Part shown: in pieces, positions 29,267-37,499 of the stretch
Position numbering within the stretch: position 1 is the first letter of the stretch
How the letters are laid out: every line of letters begins with the position of its first letter
Assembly (NCBI GenBank): GCA_021789215.1
Contig: JAJYJS010000001.1
Location: 125,693-189,692 of the forward strand
DNA from: Nitrospirota bacterium
GTDB lineage: Bacteria > Nitrospirota > Thermodesulfovibrionia > Thermodesulfovibrionales > JdFR-88
Reading direction: 5' to 3'
DNA length: 64,000 nt
Position numbers and translations under genes: made by a program
The notes under the pieces: generated by a model
Database searches by the model: none
Told to the model about the DNA's origin: nothing
What the model saw: only the letters and a program-made list of their open reading frames with translations

Positions 29267-29554
29267 ATGGCAAACAGGAAATTACTGGAATACATAGCGT
29301 CCCTTTCGGATGAGGAGAGGGAAAAGTACAGCGCCTTAATCGGGGACGCGCTCGAAAGGGGTGAAGAGTCGTCGCGGGCCTTCAACGAACTGAGGAAGGC
29401 GCTCGCGGAATACGAAGCAGACCTCATCAGGCTAAAAGAGGAGGCCGCCCGGCTTGAAGACGGTCTCGCACGGCTGAATGAGAAGCTGGCCGGGATAGAC
29501 GAGGCCGCTGAGGCGCTTTCGAAAATGGCTGGAAGCGGGCCGGTCTGGAATTAA
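29267..29554 (+). CDS. Small coiled-coil protein
   Basis: 95 residues, nearly all helix. Residues 30-88 have a regular heptad pattern rich in E, L, A, R and K (LAEYEADLIRLKEEAARLED, then LARLNEKLAGIDEAAEAL). No signal or catalytic motif. Its short length and lack of matches leave the function open; an adaptor or oligomerising role is possible. Confidence 0.55.
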   Translation: MANRKLLEYIASLSDEEREKYSALIGDALERGEESSRAFNELRKALAEYEADLIRLKEEAARLEDGLARLNEKLAGIDEAAEALSKMAGSGPVWN

Positions 29555-29622
29555 AAAAGCTCTGGAATTAAAAAAACCTTGCCACCCTCGGGTCAATTAC
29601 CGGCAAGGGAAAGGAGACTGCA

Positions 29623-30027
29623 ATGAGGGATTTTTTTTCAAAAAGAGTGCCTTTTGTTTTTCTGCTAACGGCATCCATGCTCTGTTTTGCCCCGTGGGGG
29701 CAGCCGGCCCGGGCGGCAAACGGCAGGGGGTACCAGGGCGGCGGCTCCTGCAATGCGGACATCCAGAAATTCTGCGGGAACCTGATACCGGGCAGCGCGA
29801 AGATACTCAAGTGCCTGGACGACAACCTGTCCAGCCTGTCCTCAGGCTGCAAGGCCAGGGTGGAAAGGCACATATTGAATGTGGAATCCAGGCTCAGGAA
29901 CTGCCAGAACGACATCAGGGAGTTCTGCCCGGACGTGAAGCCTGGAAGCGGAGCCATTGTGAGGTGCCTGCTTAAAAACGAGAACAATATCTCCATGAAG
30001 TGCGCCTCGGAGCTGTCTATCAGATAG
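29623..30027 (+). CDS. Secreted cysteine-rich-repeat protein
   Basis: 134 residues. A signal peptide (hydrophobic core about 10-28, cleavage after ARA) precedes two units of the cysteine-rich repeat related to the Cys_rich_FGFR (GLG1) family: C-x3-I-x2-FC...G....I..CL..N...LS..GC, then C-x2-DI-x2-FC...G.GAI.RCL..N...S..C. Eight Cys can pair. It is probably an exported periplasmic or secreted protein. Bacterial members are known but their function is not. An intrinsic terminator follows. Confidence 0.75.
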   Translation: MRDFFSKRVPFVFLLTASMLCFAPWGQPARAANGRGYQGGGSCNADIQKFCGNLIPGSAKILKCLDDNLSSLSSGCKARVERHILNVESRLRNCQNDIREFCPDVKPGSGAIVRCLLKNENNISMKCASELSIR

Positions 30028-30052
30028 CAGGAGAAAGGTTTTTTCCTGATCA

Positions 30053-30080
30053 CAAAAAAACCCGCGCAGGCGGGTTTTTT
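30053..30080. terminator. Intrinsic terminator after the Cys-rich gene
   Basis: AAAAAAACCCGC-GCAG-GCGGGTTTTTT, a bidirectional stem with T-run on the plus strand and A-run before it. Confidence 0.9.
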
Positions 30081-30134
30081 AATTCCGGTAAAAGGTTTTG
30101 CGCCCTTTTCAATTTCAGAGCATGAATGAACAAA

Positions 30135-30554
30135 TTAATACTTTATTGATATGTCGTAACAGATACTGGCATGGTTGGAGGCCCCGTAGGCGTCTTTCTC
30201 TCCGCAAACCATTTTCCCTTTGCCGGATTTTTTGTTGTTCCGGACCAGTTCTTCAACACTGGAAGTCAGGTCAAAGCCGCCATTGATGCATTTTCCCCCC
30301 ATGCATTGCATATGAAGAAGATATACGTTGCTGCTCGGGACCATATTGACAGTCTGCTCCATGAAGACGGGGCCTGTTGTTCCATAATAGTGGACAATAT
30401 GGATGGTTATGCTTGAGACTTGAGGGAATCTTTCCGAGAGCGGGCCGGCATCAAGCCTCTTTTGAATCAGTTCGAGCCTTCGGGCATTTTTTTCGGTATT
30501 GGTGTTTCGTTTCTCCCTTTTCCCGGCTGGTTTCTCTTGTGCTGATATCTTCAT
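30135..30554 (-). CDS. Uncharacterised protein
   Basis: 139 residues. GGGAGAAG precedes the ATG. An N-terminal Lys/Glu-rich helix leads to a beta-rich part with SITIHIVHYYGTTGPVFMEQ, a C-x6-C (MQCMGGKCINGGFDL) and a second C-x10-C region toward the end. No known motif. It is more AT-rich than neighbours. Transcribed alone, divergent from pfkB. Confidence 0.5.
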   Translation of the reverse strand: MKISAQEKPAGKREKRNTNTEKNARRLELIQKRLDAGPLSERFPQVSSITIHIVHYYGTTGPVFMEQTVNMVPSSNVYLLHMQCMGGKCINGGFDLTSSVEELVRNNKKSGKGKMVCGEKDAYGASNHASICYDISIKY

Positions 30555-30684
30555 TTTCTTCTCCCGAAGGGCAGGATTGCTCCAGAAACTCTATTTATAT
30601 TATGGCATATTATTTGTTTAAAATCCCTTTTATGGGAAAATGAAGTTTTTTAAGCCCCCCGATTTTTTCCAACCCTCCTTCCTG

Positions 30685-30693
30685 TGCTATAAT
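30685..30693 (+). promoter_or_regulatory. Extended -10 element upstream of pfkB-type gene
   Basis: TGCTATAAT: a perfect -10 hexamer with the TGn extension, 55 bases before the ATG. A -35 is not clear, as expected of extended -10 promoters. Confidence 0.55.
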
Positions 30694-30748
30694 TTTTTCT
30701 GGTTTTTGTTTTTCGTTTTTTCAAATTTTATTTCCTCGAGGTGAGAAA

Positions 30749-31657
30749 ATGGGGATACTGGTTGTGGGCTCCGTGGCGCTTGATACCGTCAAAACGCCCT
30801 TCGGGCAGGTGGAGGAGGCGCTGGGCGGCTCCGCAACCTATTTTTCCACATCGGCAAGCTATTTCACCGACGTAAAGGTCGTGGCCGTTGTCGGAGAAGA
30901 CTTCCCCGAGACGCACATAAAATTCCTTAAGACCAGAAACGTGGACCTTAAGGGGCTGATGAGGTCGCCCGGCAAGACATTCAGGTGGTCCGGCTTTTAC
31001 GACTACGACCTGAACAGGGCCCATACCCTGAAGACGGAGCTTAACGTCTTCGAGAGCTTCGACCCCTTGCTGCCCGATGAATACGCCGGCTCTGATATCG
31101 TCTTTCTCGCCAACATAGACCCGGTGCTCCAGCGGAAGGTGCTTGGCCAGGTGAAGTCCCCGAGGCTGGTCGCCGCGGACACGATGAACTACTGGATAGA
31201 GAACAGGAAAGACGAGCTTCTTGAGACCCTGAAACTGGTAGACATCCTGACGATAAACGAGTCCGAGGCAAGGGAGCTTTCAGGGGAGCCGAACCTCGTG
31301 AAGGCGGCTAGAAAGATACTCTCCTTCGGCCCCAGGACCCTCGTCGTGAAGCGCGGGGAATATGGTGTGCTGATGTTCAACGACGGGCGCTTCTTCTCGG
31401 CCCCGGCCTTCCCGCTGGAGTCCGTCTTCGACCCCACCGGCGCGGGCGACACCTTCGCCGGGGGCTTCATGGGCTACCTGGCAAGCGTCATGGACTGGAG
31501 CGACCCGAACCTGAGAAAGGCCCTCGTGATGGGCAGCGTCATGGCATCGTTTGCGGTGCAGGACTTCAGCCTGGGGGGCATAAGGGGGCTCGACTACAAG
31601 GAGATAGAAGGCCGTTTTAAGGGGCTGCGGGGGGTTGCCCACTTTGAGGACCTTTAA
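30749..31657 (+). CDS. PfkB-family carbohydrate/nucleoside kinase
   Basis: 302 residues, ribokinase fold. Features: VGSVALDTV and GGSATYFS (substrate-binding start), the anion hole and catalytic base in DPTGAGDTFAGGF (Asp about 234), TINESEARELSG (about 166-177). It phosphorylates a sugar or nucleoside; the substrate is unknown. GAGGTGAGAA precedes the ATG. Its 3' end overlaps the convergent gene by 41 bases. Confidence 0.9.
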   Translation: MGILVVGSVALDTVKTPFGQVEEALGGSATYFSTSASYFTDVKVVAVVGEDFPETHIKFLKTRNVDLKGLMRSPGKTFRWSGFYDYDLNRAHTLKTELNVFESFDPLLPDEYAGSDIVFLANIDPVLQRKVLGQVKSPRLVAADTMNYWIENRKDELLETLKLVDILTINESEARELSGEPNLVKAARKILSFGPRTLVVKRGEYGVLMFNDGRFFSAPAFPLESVFDPTGAGDTFAGGFMGYLASVMDWSDPNLRKALVMGSVMASFAVQDFSLGGIRGLDYKEIEGRFKGLRGVAHFEDL

Positions 31658-32339
31658 GCTGGGCCTCTATCTGCCTTTTCTGTGAAAGCAGCCTTCCCTT
31701 TTCCGATTTTTCGGGGCCGATGACCTTGTCTTCCATCTCCTTTATCTGGGCCTCAAGCTGCTGCTTCTTGATGAAATTGAGCTGGACCCACTGCCTCTCG
31801 TCCGGGTTCAGGAACTGCTGATACTGCTGGTTTGCCTCAATAGGGCTCTTCCCGGCGCTTATGGCCCTGCTCCTGCCGTTTTCAAAGAGGACCTCTATGC
31901 GCAGCTTTATCTGCTGGAGGTCGTTTTTCATCTTCTGGTACTTGTCCTCGTCCAGCTGTATCTGGGCAAGCCTGCCGTTTATCCTGTTCAGGTCCGCATT
32001 CAAGAGTTTTTGCGACTCGGGACTTATTGAAGGTGCCTCAGGCCCCTTGCCGGGCGCGGGCTTCGTCACGGCGGGCTCCGGCGCTTCCTCGGATTTTATG
32101 GCCTCTCCCTCACTAGGGGTGTACTCCTCGATTTTTTTGATGCCGCTCAGAGGGATGCCGACCTCTCCCCCGCTGTAAAGAAAAGTTATCTCCTTGTCAG
32201 TGCGCCGATAGGAGCCGATGCCCTCTATTACCGTGCCGTTTTTCAGATATATCCGGTAAGCCGCATCCGCGGGCGCAGGGCGGAACGAAAGCAGGAAAGC
32301 CGCAAAACAAAGGCAAAGGAAAAAAACCTTCGTTTTCAT
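31617..32339 (-). CDS. Secreted coiled-coil protein with an SH3-like N-domain
   Basis: 240 residues from the ATG at 32339 (an alternative at 32354 adds five residues). Signal peptide to about residue 25 (PADA-AY). Next a small beta domain: YRIYLKNGTVIEGIGSYRRT and EVGIPLSGIKKIEEY, like SH3/Sm-type modules at the start of exported coiled-coil proteins. A Pro/Glu-rich linker leads to a long helical coiled coil (about 110-235). No enzyme motif. Possibly part of a cell-envelope scaffold. The 3' end overlaps the pfkB-type gene by 41 bases. Confidence 0.65.
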   Translation of the reverse strand: MKTKVFFLCLCFAAFLLSFRPAPADAAYRIYLKNGTVIEGIGSYRRTDKEITFLYSGGEVGIPLSGIKKIEEYTPSEGEAIKSEEAPEPAVTKPAPGKGPEAPSISPESQKLLNADLNRINGRLAQIQLDEDKYQKMKNDLQQIKLRIEVLFENGRSRAISAGKSPIEANQQYQQFLNPDERQWVQLNFIKKQQLEAQIKEMEDKVIGPEKSEKGRLLSQKRQIEAQLKGPQSGQPPAAP

Positions 32340-32357
32340 GCCACATTTTAGCATATT

Positions 32358-34160
32358 TCAATGACTGCCGTCTTCGCTGTCCTCCGCCAAAACCTTCTTT
32401 ATCTCCTGTGCAAGCTTCATGTCTATGCCTTTCACTCCGGCCAGCTCTTCCACCGGGGCGTTGCGTATGGCCTCAAGCCCGCCAAAGCGTCTCAAAAGCT
32501 CAAGCCTCTTCTGCCTGCCTATGCCCTTCACGTTCTCAAGCGGGGAGGACAGCATGCTCTTCCCCCGGAGTTTTTTATGGTACGCAATTGCAAAACGGTG
32601 CACCTCGTCCCTTATCCTTTTTAGCAGAAGCGACGACGGGCTGCCGTCCTCCAGACCGGCAGGAACGTCCGAATGCACGGTAAAGACCCTGTCCGGGTCT
32701 TTTGCCAGCGCGATTATTTCCGGCGGGTCCTCCACGCGGCCAAGCGCCCTCCTGGCCGCCTCAAGCTGGCCCTTTCCACCGTCTATAAGTATCAGGTCCG
32801 GCCTGTCCGGACCTGAAAAATCCGAGAGCACCCTGCCCACGCTCTCTTCCATCATGGCGTAGTCGTCCATCTTTTCCCGGGTTTCCCTTATCTGGAGGTG
32901 GCGGTAAAACTCCTTCCTGAAACCCCCTTCGGCCCAGTAGATAAAGGCCCCCACGGACTGCGCCCCCTGCATGGTGGATATGTCGAACGCCCCGATGCTC
33001 TCCGGCGTCCTGTCCAGCGAAAGCCGCCCCTTTATCTCCTCAAGGGTCTTTCTTTCAGGGGAGGCCTTGCGGACGTGCATCAGCTCGGCGGCGTTTTTTT
33101 CGGCCATCTCCAGAAGCTCGTATTTCTTTCCCCTGCGGGGGGTTATTATCAGGACTTTTTTCTTCTTTCTCCCGGAGAGCCACTGGGCAAGCTGGGCGGA
33201 GTCCGCGGGCCTGGTCCTTGCAACTATCTCATCCGGGGGGATTATCTCCCTGGCATAGAACATCTCGATGAAGCTGCCTGTAAGCTCTTCGGGCGGCATC
33301 CCGGCGAGGTTTTTTTTGAGGTAAAACCCCTTTGCCCCTATCATCAGCCCGCCCCGGATGAAAAAGACCTGAAAGGCGCAGTTGCCGTCGTCCTTCACAT
33401 AGCCCACAACATCCATATCCCCAAGCTCCGGCGAGATTACCTTCTGCTGCTCAAGCGCCCTTTTCAGGGCCTCTATCTTGTCGCGGAGCTTTGCCGCCTC
33501 CTCATACATCTGCACGTCTGAAAGCTGGTGCATCCGGCGCTCAAGCTCCTCCACAAGCTCGCTTTTGCGCCCCTTCAAAAAGAGTTTTACCTCTTCCACG
33601 GCCTTCATGTATTCCTCTTTTGTCACGCGGCCGTCGCAAGGCGCCGGGCACCTGCCCATCTGGTACTGGATGCAGGGCCTCGTTTGCTTGTCCAGCCTGT
33701 AACGGCAGGGCCTGATGCCAAAATGCCTGCGGATGAAGGCCAGGGTCTCCCACATGGCCCCGGCAGGCACAAAAGGGCCAAAGTAGACGGAGCCGTCGTG
33801 GACAATCCGCCTTACCACCTCAAGCCTCGGCCATTCCTCGTTCACGGTGAGCTTTATGTAAGGATAATTCTTGTCGTCCCGGAGTATCACATTGAAGTTG
33901 GGCCTGTGCTGCTTTATCAGGTTTGCTTCGAGGGCCAGGGCCTCAAGCTCCGAGTCCGTCACGATGTAAGAGAAGTCCCGCACCCTCCGCACCATGCCCC
34001 GCTTGCGCTCGTCCAGGGCGGCGCTCTTCTGGAAATAGCTCCTGAGCCTGCTGCGGAGGTTTTTCGCCTTGCCTACGTAGAGGACCCTTTCCTTTTCGTC
34101 CTTGAATATGTAGACGCCGCTTTGCCGGGGGACATTGGAGAGTTTTTCTTCGAAGGACAT
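32358..34160 (-). CDS. uvrC: Excinuclease ABC subunit UvrC
   Basis: 600 residues. Makes both incisions in nucleotide excision repair. Domains in order: GIY-YIG nuclease (about 10-95, SGVYIFKDEKERVLYVGKAK), Cys-rich block (C166, C173, C177 region in RPCIQYQMGRCPAPC), UVR UvrB-binding helix (about 205-240), RNase H-like second nuclease (DIS...IDGGKGQ), and two helix-hairpin-helix motifs at the end (VKGIGRQKRLELLRRF, VKGIDMKLAQEI). Gene stop 18 bases from the coiled-coil gene, 32 bases after murA. Confidence 0.97.
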   Translation of the reverse strand: MSFEEKLSNVPRQSGVYIFKDEKERVLYVGKAKNLRSRLRSYFQKSAALDERKRGMVRRVRDFSYIVTDSELEALALEANLIKQHRPNFNVILRDDKNYPYIKLTVNEEWPRLEVVRRIVHDGSVYFGPFVPAGAMWETLAFIRRHFGIRPCRYRLDKQTRPCIQYQMGRCPAPCDGRVTKEEYMKAVEEVKLFLKGRKSELVEELERRMHQLSDVQMYEEAAKLRDKIEALKRALEQQKVISPELGDMDVVGYVKDDGNCAFQVFFIRGGLMIGAKGFYLKKNLAGMPPEELTGSFIEMFYAREIIPPDEIVARTRPADSAQLAQWLSGRKKKKVLIITPRRGKKYELLEMAEKNAAELMHVRKASPERKTLEEIKGRLSLDRTPESIGAFDISTMQGAQSVGAFIYWAEGGFRKEFYRHLQIRETREKMDDYAMMEESVGRVLSDFSGPDRPDLILIDGGKGQLEAARRALGRVEDPPEIIALAKDPDRVFTVHSDVPAGLEDGSPSSLLLKRIRDEVHRFAIAYHKKLRGKSMLSSPLENVKGIGRQKRLELLRRFGGLEAIRNAPVEELAGVKGIDMKLAQEIKKVLAEDSEDGSH

Positions 34161-34192
34161 TTTTTTGCTGGTTTTTTTAAGGCATAATCAAC

Positions 34193-35446
34193 TTAGCTTA
34201 TCCTCACTACGTCCGCGCCGACTGCGCGCAGCTTGTCTTCCATCCGCTCGTAGCCCCTGTCCAGGTGATAGAGCCTGTGGATGACAGTCTGCCCCTCCGC
34301 CGCAAGGGCCGCCAGCACAAGCGAGGCGCTTGCCCTCAGGTCGGTGGCCATGACCTCCGCCCCCTTGAGCCCCTCCATCCCGTTGATGGTCGCAAGCCCT
34401 CCCTTCAGGTTTATGTCCGCGCCCATCCTCTTTAGCTCCGGCACGTGCATGAAGCGGTTCTCGAAGACGGTCTCGTTTATTATGCTTGTGCCCCTGGCTA
34501 TGGACATGAGGGCCATGAACTGCGCCTGCACGTCAGTGGGGAAGCCCGGATACGGCATCGTTGTTATGTTCACGGCCTTTGGCCGCCCTGTCCCCCTCAC
34601 CCTCAGAAAACCCTCCGGCGTCCTGGCCACCTCGGCCCCCGTCTCGCGCAGCTTTATCGAGACCGCGTCCATGTGGTCCGGCCGGACGTTCCTGATGAGC
34701 AGGTCGCCCTGTGTGATGGCCGCGGCAACCGCGAATGTGGCCGCCTCTATCCTGTCAGGTATCACGTCGTAGCTGTAAGGCTTCAGCTCGTCGACGCCCT
34801 CTATCTCTATAAGGCTCCCGCCCGCGCCCTCTATTCTGGCACCCATGCTTATGAGGGCGTTTGCCAGGTCCACCACCTCCGGTTCCCGCGCGGCGTTCTC
34901 CAGGACGGTAGTCCCTTTTGCGAGCGCGGCGGCCATCATCAGGTTTTCGGTGCCCGTCACGGTCGGGATATCGAAATAAAGGGACGCGCCATTGAGCCGG
35001 CCGGCCTCCGCTATGACGTAGCCTTCTTCAAGCTGTATCCTCGCGCCCATCTTTTCAAGCCCAACCAGATGCAGGTTGATGGGCCTTGCCCCTATGGCGC
35101 AGCCGCCTGGCAGCGACACCCTTGCCCTTCCGTATCTTGCGACCAGGGGGCCCAGCACAAGCACGGAGGCGCGCATCGTCTTGACAAGCTCGTACGGGGC
35201 GGCAAAGTTCCCTATCCCTGCCGTGTTTATCTCCGCGCGGGCGTCTTCAAAGGTGAAGCCCGCGCCCATGTTCCCGATGAGGGAGCCAAATGTCTTTACG
35301 TCACGGAGCGCGGGGACCCCTCTCAGGACGCTGGCGCCGCCGGCCAGCAGGGCGGCCGCAAGCAGGGGCAGCGAAGCGTTCTTCGAGCCGCTTACGACCA
35401 CCTCGCCCTTGAGCGGGGCGCCGCCTTTAATGAGCAATTTTTCCAT
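34193..35446 (-). CDS. murA: UDP-N-acetylglucosamine 1-carboxyvinyltransferase MurA
   Basis: 417 residues. First committed step of peptidoglycan synthesis: transfer of enolpyruvate from PEP to UDP-GlcNAc. Catalytic Cys116 in [15 protein letters not shown] (target of fosfomycin), K22-N23 at the PEP site, [13 protein letters not shown] and [14 protein letters not shown]. It lies upstream of uvrC in one direction. Confidence 0.97.
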   Translation of the reverse strand: MEKLLIKGGAPLKGEVVVSGSKNASLPLLAAALLAGGASVLRGVPALRDVKTFGSLIGNMGAGFTFEDARAEINTAGIGNFAAPYELVKTMRASVLVLGPLVARYGRARVSLPGGCAIGARPINLHLVGLEKMGARIQLEEGYVIAEAGRLNGASLYFDIPTVTGTENLMMAAALAKGTTVLENAAREPEVVDLANALISMGARIEGAGGSLIEIEGVDELKPYSYDVIPDRIEAATFAVAAAITQGDLLIRNVRPDHMDAVSIKLRETGAEVARTPEGFLRVRGTGRPKAVNITTMPYPGFPTDVQAQFMALMSIARGTSIINETVFENRFMHVPELKRMGADINLKGGLATINGMEGLKGAEVMATDLRASASLVLAALAAEGQTVIHRLYHLDRGYERMEDKLRAVGADVVRIS

Positions 35447-35528
35447 ATATTTAGAATAACATATGGGGGCTTCAGGGATGGAACGGCGCCAGCTATTGAA
35501 AGATGTATAAGTAATGTCCTATCAGCTC

Positions 35529-35585
35529 AATTCCCCTCACCAAAACCCTCCCAACGGGAGAGAGAGGAGCGGAGGGTGAGGGAAT
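35529..35585. repeat. CCCTCTCCC-type palindrome
   Basis: AATTCCCCTCACC ... CCCTCCC-aac-GGGAGAG ... GGTGAGGGAATT: a nested palindrome of the same family as 13041 and 53048, upstream of the membrane sensor gene. Confidence 0.7.
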
Positions 35586-35599
35586 TCAAGACATTAATT

Positions 35600-36319
35600 A
35601 TGCTGGAATCAATAATTTTTGTTCATATTGTATTCACAGTGCCCGTTATAAAATTCTGGATGGGAATGAACAGGCGCATATCGGCACCCGCCATAAAGAG
35701 GGCGTCCGCCGGATTCCAAGAGCGGGCCGCAAGCCAGTCCAGGCCCATGCTTGCGGCAGAAGGGCTGGCGCTTGTGCTCGTTATTGGAATTGTGGACTAT
35801 CTTACCGGGTACCATGTCCATGTGACCCTTTTTTACCTGGTCCCCGTATGCTTTTCCGCCTGGTTCATGGGCGGGGGGGCGGGGACCCTGTTTTCCATGC
35901 TGAGTGTCTTTTCCATAATACTGGCGGACAAGATATCCGGAAAGATATACCTGGACCTGCCGGTGGAGGGCTGGAACGCGCTCGTGCACCTGGGGTTTTT
36001 CGCAACTGTCTCTTTGCTGGTGTCAAAACTGAAGCAGAACTTCGCGGAACGGGAAGAGCTGGTGTGCAGCCTCCAGGAGGCGCTTGACGAGGTAAAGAAG
36101 CTGAGCGGATTTCTGCCGATATGCTCCCACTGCAAGAAGATACGGGACGACATGGGCTACTGGACCCAGCTTGAGAAATACATCAGCGAGCGCTCGGAGG
36201 CCCAGTTCACCCACGGCATCTGCCCGGACTGCCTGAAAAAGCTCTATCCCGATGTGCATATCGAGCACATTAAAGAGTGCGGCCCCGAGGCGGCAAAAAA
36301 ACCCGCGGGCAAACCCTGA
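35600..36319 (+). CDS. Membrane protein with a C-terminal CxxC 'CSHCKKIRD' domain
   Basis: 239 residues from the ATG at 35600; later Mets at 35660 and 35666 are also possible, none with a clear ribosome site. Three or four membrane spans (about 5-20, 58-75, 80-120, 125-150), a helix/coiled-coil linker (about 150-170), then a cytosolic domain with C-S-H-C-K-K-I-R-D-D, YWTQLEKYISERSEAQFTHG, ICPDCLKKLYP. This last domain is widespread at the ends of sensor kinases, diguanylate cyclases and response regulators, where its four Cys/His may bind metal. Here no kinase or cyclase domain is attached, so the protein may be a stripped-down sensor. Confidence 0.7.
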   Translation: MLESIIFVHIVFTVPVIKFWMGMNRRISAPAIKRASAGFQERAASQSRPMLAAEGLALVLVIGIVDYLTGYHVHVTLFYLVPVCFSAWFMGGGAGTLFSMLSVFSIILADKISGKIYLDLPVEGWNALVHLGFFATVSLLVSKLKQNFAEREELVCSLQEALDEVKKLSGFLPICSHCKKIRDDMGYWTQLEKYISERSEAQFTHGICPDCLKKLYPDVHIEHIKECGPEAAKKPAGKP

Positions 36320-36346
36320 GGGCCATTGCAGGATTGCGCACACAAG

Positions 36347-36463
36347 ATGAAATTTCCCTTAATAGGGAAGCCAGTCGATAATGCTTATATGGAAAGCTTC
36401 AATGGCAGATTCAGGGACGAATGCCAGGGATTAATTACAGCTTTATCATCGGCAAAGGGTTAA
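36347..36463 (+). pseudogene. IS3-type transposase C-terminal remnant
   Basis: A short frame reads GKPVDNAYMESFNGRFRDEC (from 36365), the end of an rve/DDE integrase core containing the catalytic Glu (MESFNGR). It ends at a stop after ten non-typical residues. The N-terminal two thirds, including both Asp, are absent. Confidence 0.85.
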
Positions 36464-36977
36464 AGGGATGAGTTTTAAATTGCCGAATAGTCAGGGTCGT
36501 TAACAGTTTATGAAAGCCAGCATTTGGAAACCTTGACTTGACCTCACTAATAAAGGCCGATGGCAACCCGAATTTTATTCTTCCCATCGAGATATCAACC
36601 CAATCAGCTCTTCTAAAAGGTTCTACTAACCAACCTGGATTGGCTTTATATTTGCTGAGCTTATGATGGTTTTCAATCATGTTTTCGATCTCTTCGCTCA
36701 AATTCTCTTTATCTATTTTGCTCAAATATTCACGCACAAGTTGTTTTGATGGTTCGATGTAGTCATAAGTTTTGTTCGCCCAGATGCCTAAATCATGAAA
36801 TGCCGCTGCAATTGAAACTTTGAGAACTATTCCCTCTGAATTTTCCTTGCAGAATGCCAGGCAGAAATTAAAAACCCTATAACAGTGATTCTTGTACGAA
36901 TTAAAATCAATACCAAGAGATAGACGTTGACTTTCAAGAATTTTATCCAAGGTGTAATTTTCCTGAAGTATTCTCAT
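36435..36977 (-). CDS. HD-domain protein carried in a TIR-bounded insertion
   Basis: 180 residues from the ATG at 36977 (TTG/GTG starts at 36995/36992 lie in the right terminal repeat and add six residues). HD motif: H37 (NHCYRVFNFC), H65-D66 in AAFHDLG, and later His/Asp (NHHKLSKY, RADWVD). A small HD phosphohydrolase of unknown substrate. The AT-rich composition differs from neighbours. It overlaps the end of the transposase remnant on the other strand. Probably acquired cargo. Confidence 0.7.
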   Translation of the reverse strand: MRILQENYTLDKILESQRLSLGIDFNSYKNHCYRVFNFCLAFCKENSEGIVLKVSIAAAFHDLGIWANKTYDYIEPSKQLVREYLSKIDKENLSEEIENMIENHHKLSKYKANPGWLVEPFRRADWVDISMGRIKFGLPSAFISEVKSRFPNAGFHKLLTTLTIRQFKTHPFNPLPMIKL

Positions 36978-37088
36978 ATCATGATTTTGCACCAAATCTC
37001 ACCTTGTGCGCAATCCGGGGCCATTTCCCGAGCGGGCACCAATCTGATAAAATTCCTGAAGGGCCCCGGAAAGCTTTTTTTATAAGAA

Positions 37089-37430
37089 ATGCTGATTAAA
37101 TATCTCCTCTATTTCCTCATCGGCGGCAGCGTCATAAGCGTCGTCACTTACTTCGCAAGCCATGCGAGGGGGCTTGTGGCGGCCTTCCTGGCGAACATGC
37201 CCCTGATGACGCTGATAACCTTTCTGACCATCTATTACGAGACGGGGCCAGGGCCGGTGGTCATTTACGCCAAGGGGCTTGTCCTGATGCTGGTTCCCTG
37301 GCTGGCCTACATCTTCGCCGTTATCTTTCTGACGCCCCGGGCCGGCGTCGTCGCGTCTCTCCTGACAGGCCTCGTGCTGTATTTCGCCCTGGCCCTTGTG
37401 ATTATCCTTTTCAAAAGGTTTTTTTTCTAA
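37089..37430 (+). CDS. Small four-span membrane protein (DUF3147-like)
   Basis: 113 residues with four hydrophobic segments (about 5-22, 28-48, 56-80, 85-108) and few charges apart from a C-terminal KRFFF. Its start (LIKYLLYFLIGGSVISVVTYF) and the SHARGLVAAFLANMPLMTLITFL segment resemble DUF3147-type proteins. Function unknown. Confidence 0.55.
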   Translation: MLIKYLLYFLIGGSVISVVTYFASHARGLVAAFLANMPLMTLITFLTIYYETGPGPVVIYAKGLVLMLVPWLAYIFAVIFLTPRAGVVASLLTGLVLYFALALVIILFKRFFF

Positions 37431-37499
37431 GACCCTCAAAAAGACCGGGCAGCTGGATTATTGCACCTGACAAAAATTATAATACCGCCGGACCCCGAG

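Larger units (their letters stand above)
36331..37016. mobile_element. TIR-bounded AT-rich insertion with transposase remnant and HD gene
   Basis: Imperfect inverted repeats end it: GGATTGCGCACACAAGATG (left) and the inverse CACCTTGTGCGCAATCC (right). Directly outside lies GGGCCATT on each side (36320-36327 and 37018-37025), a possible target-site duplication. The interior is clearly AT-richer than the surroundings. It carries the C-terminal piece of an IS3-type transposase and an HD-domain gene. The full transposase is missing, so it is a decayed or non-autonomous element. Confidence 0.65.

Noticed and set aside
34445..35599. Long plus-strand open frame leading into the membrane sensor gene
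   Set aside because: Antisense to murA; only the part after about 35600 has membrane spans and the CxxC domain, so the gene was trimmed.
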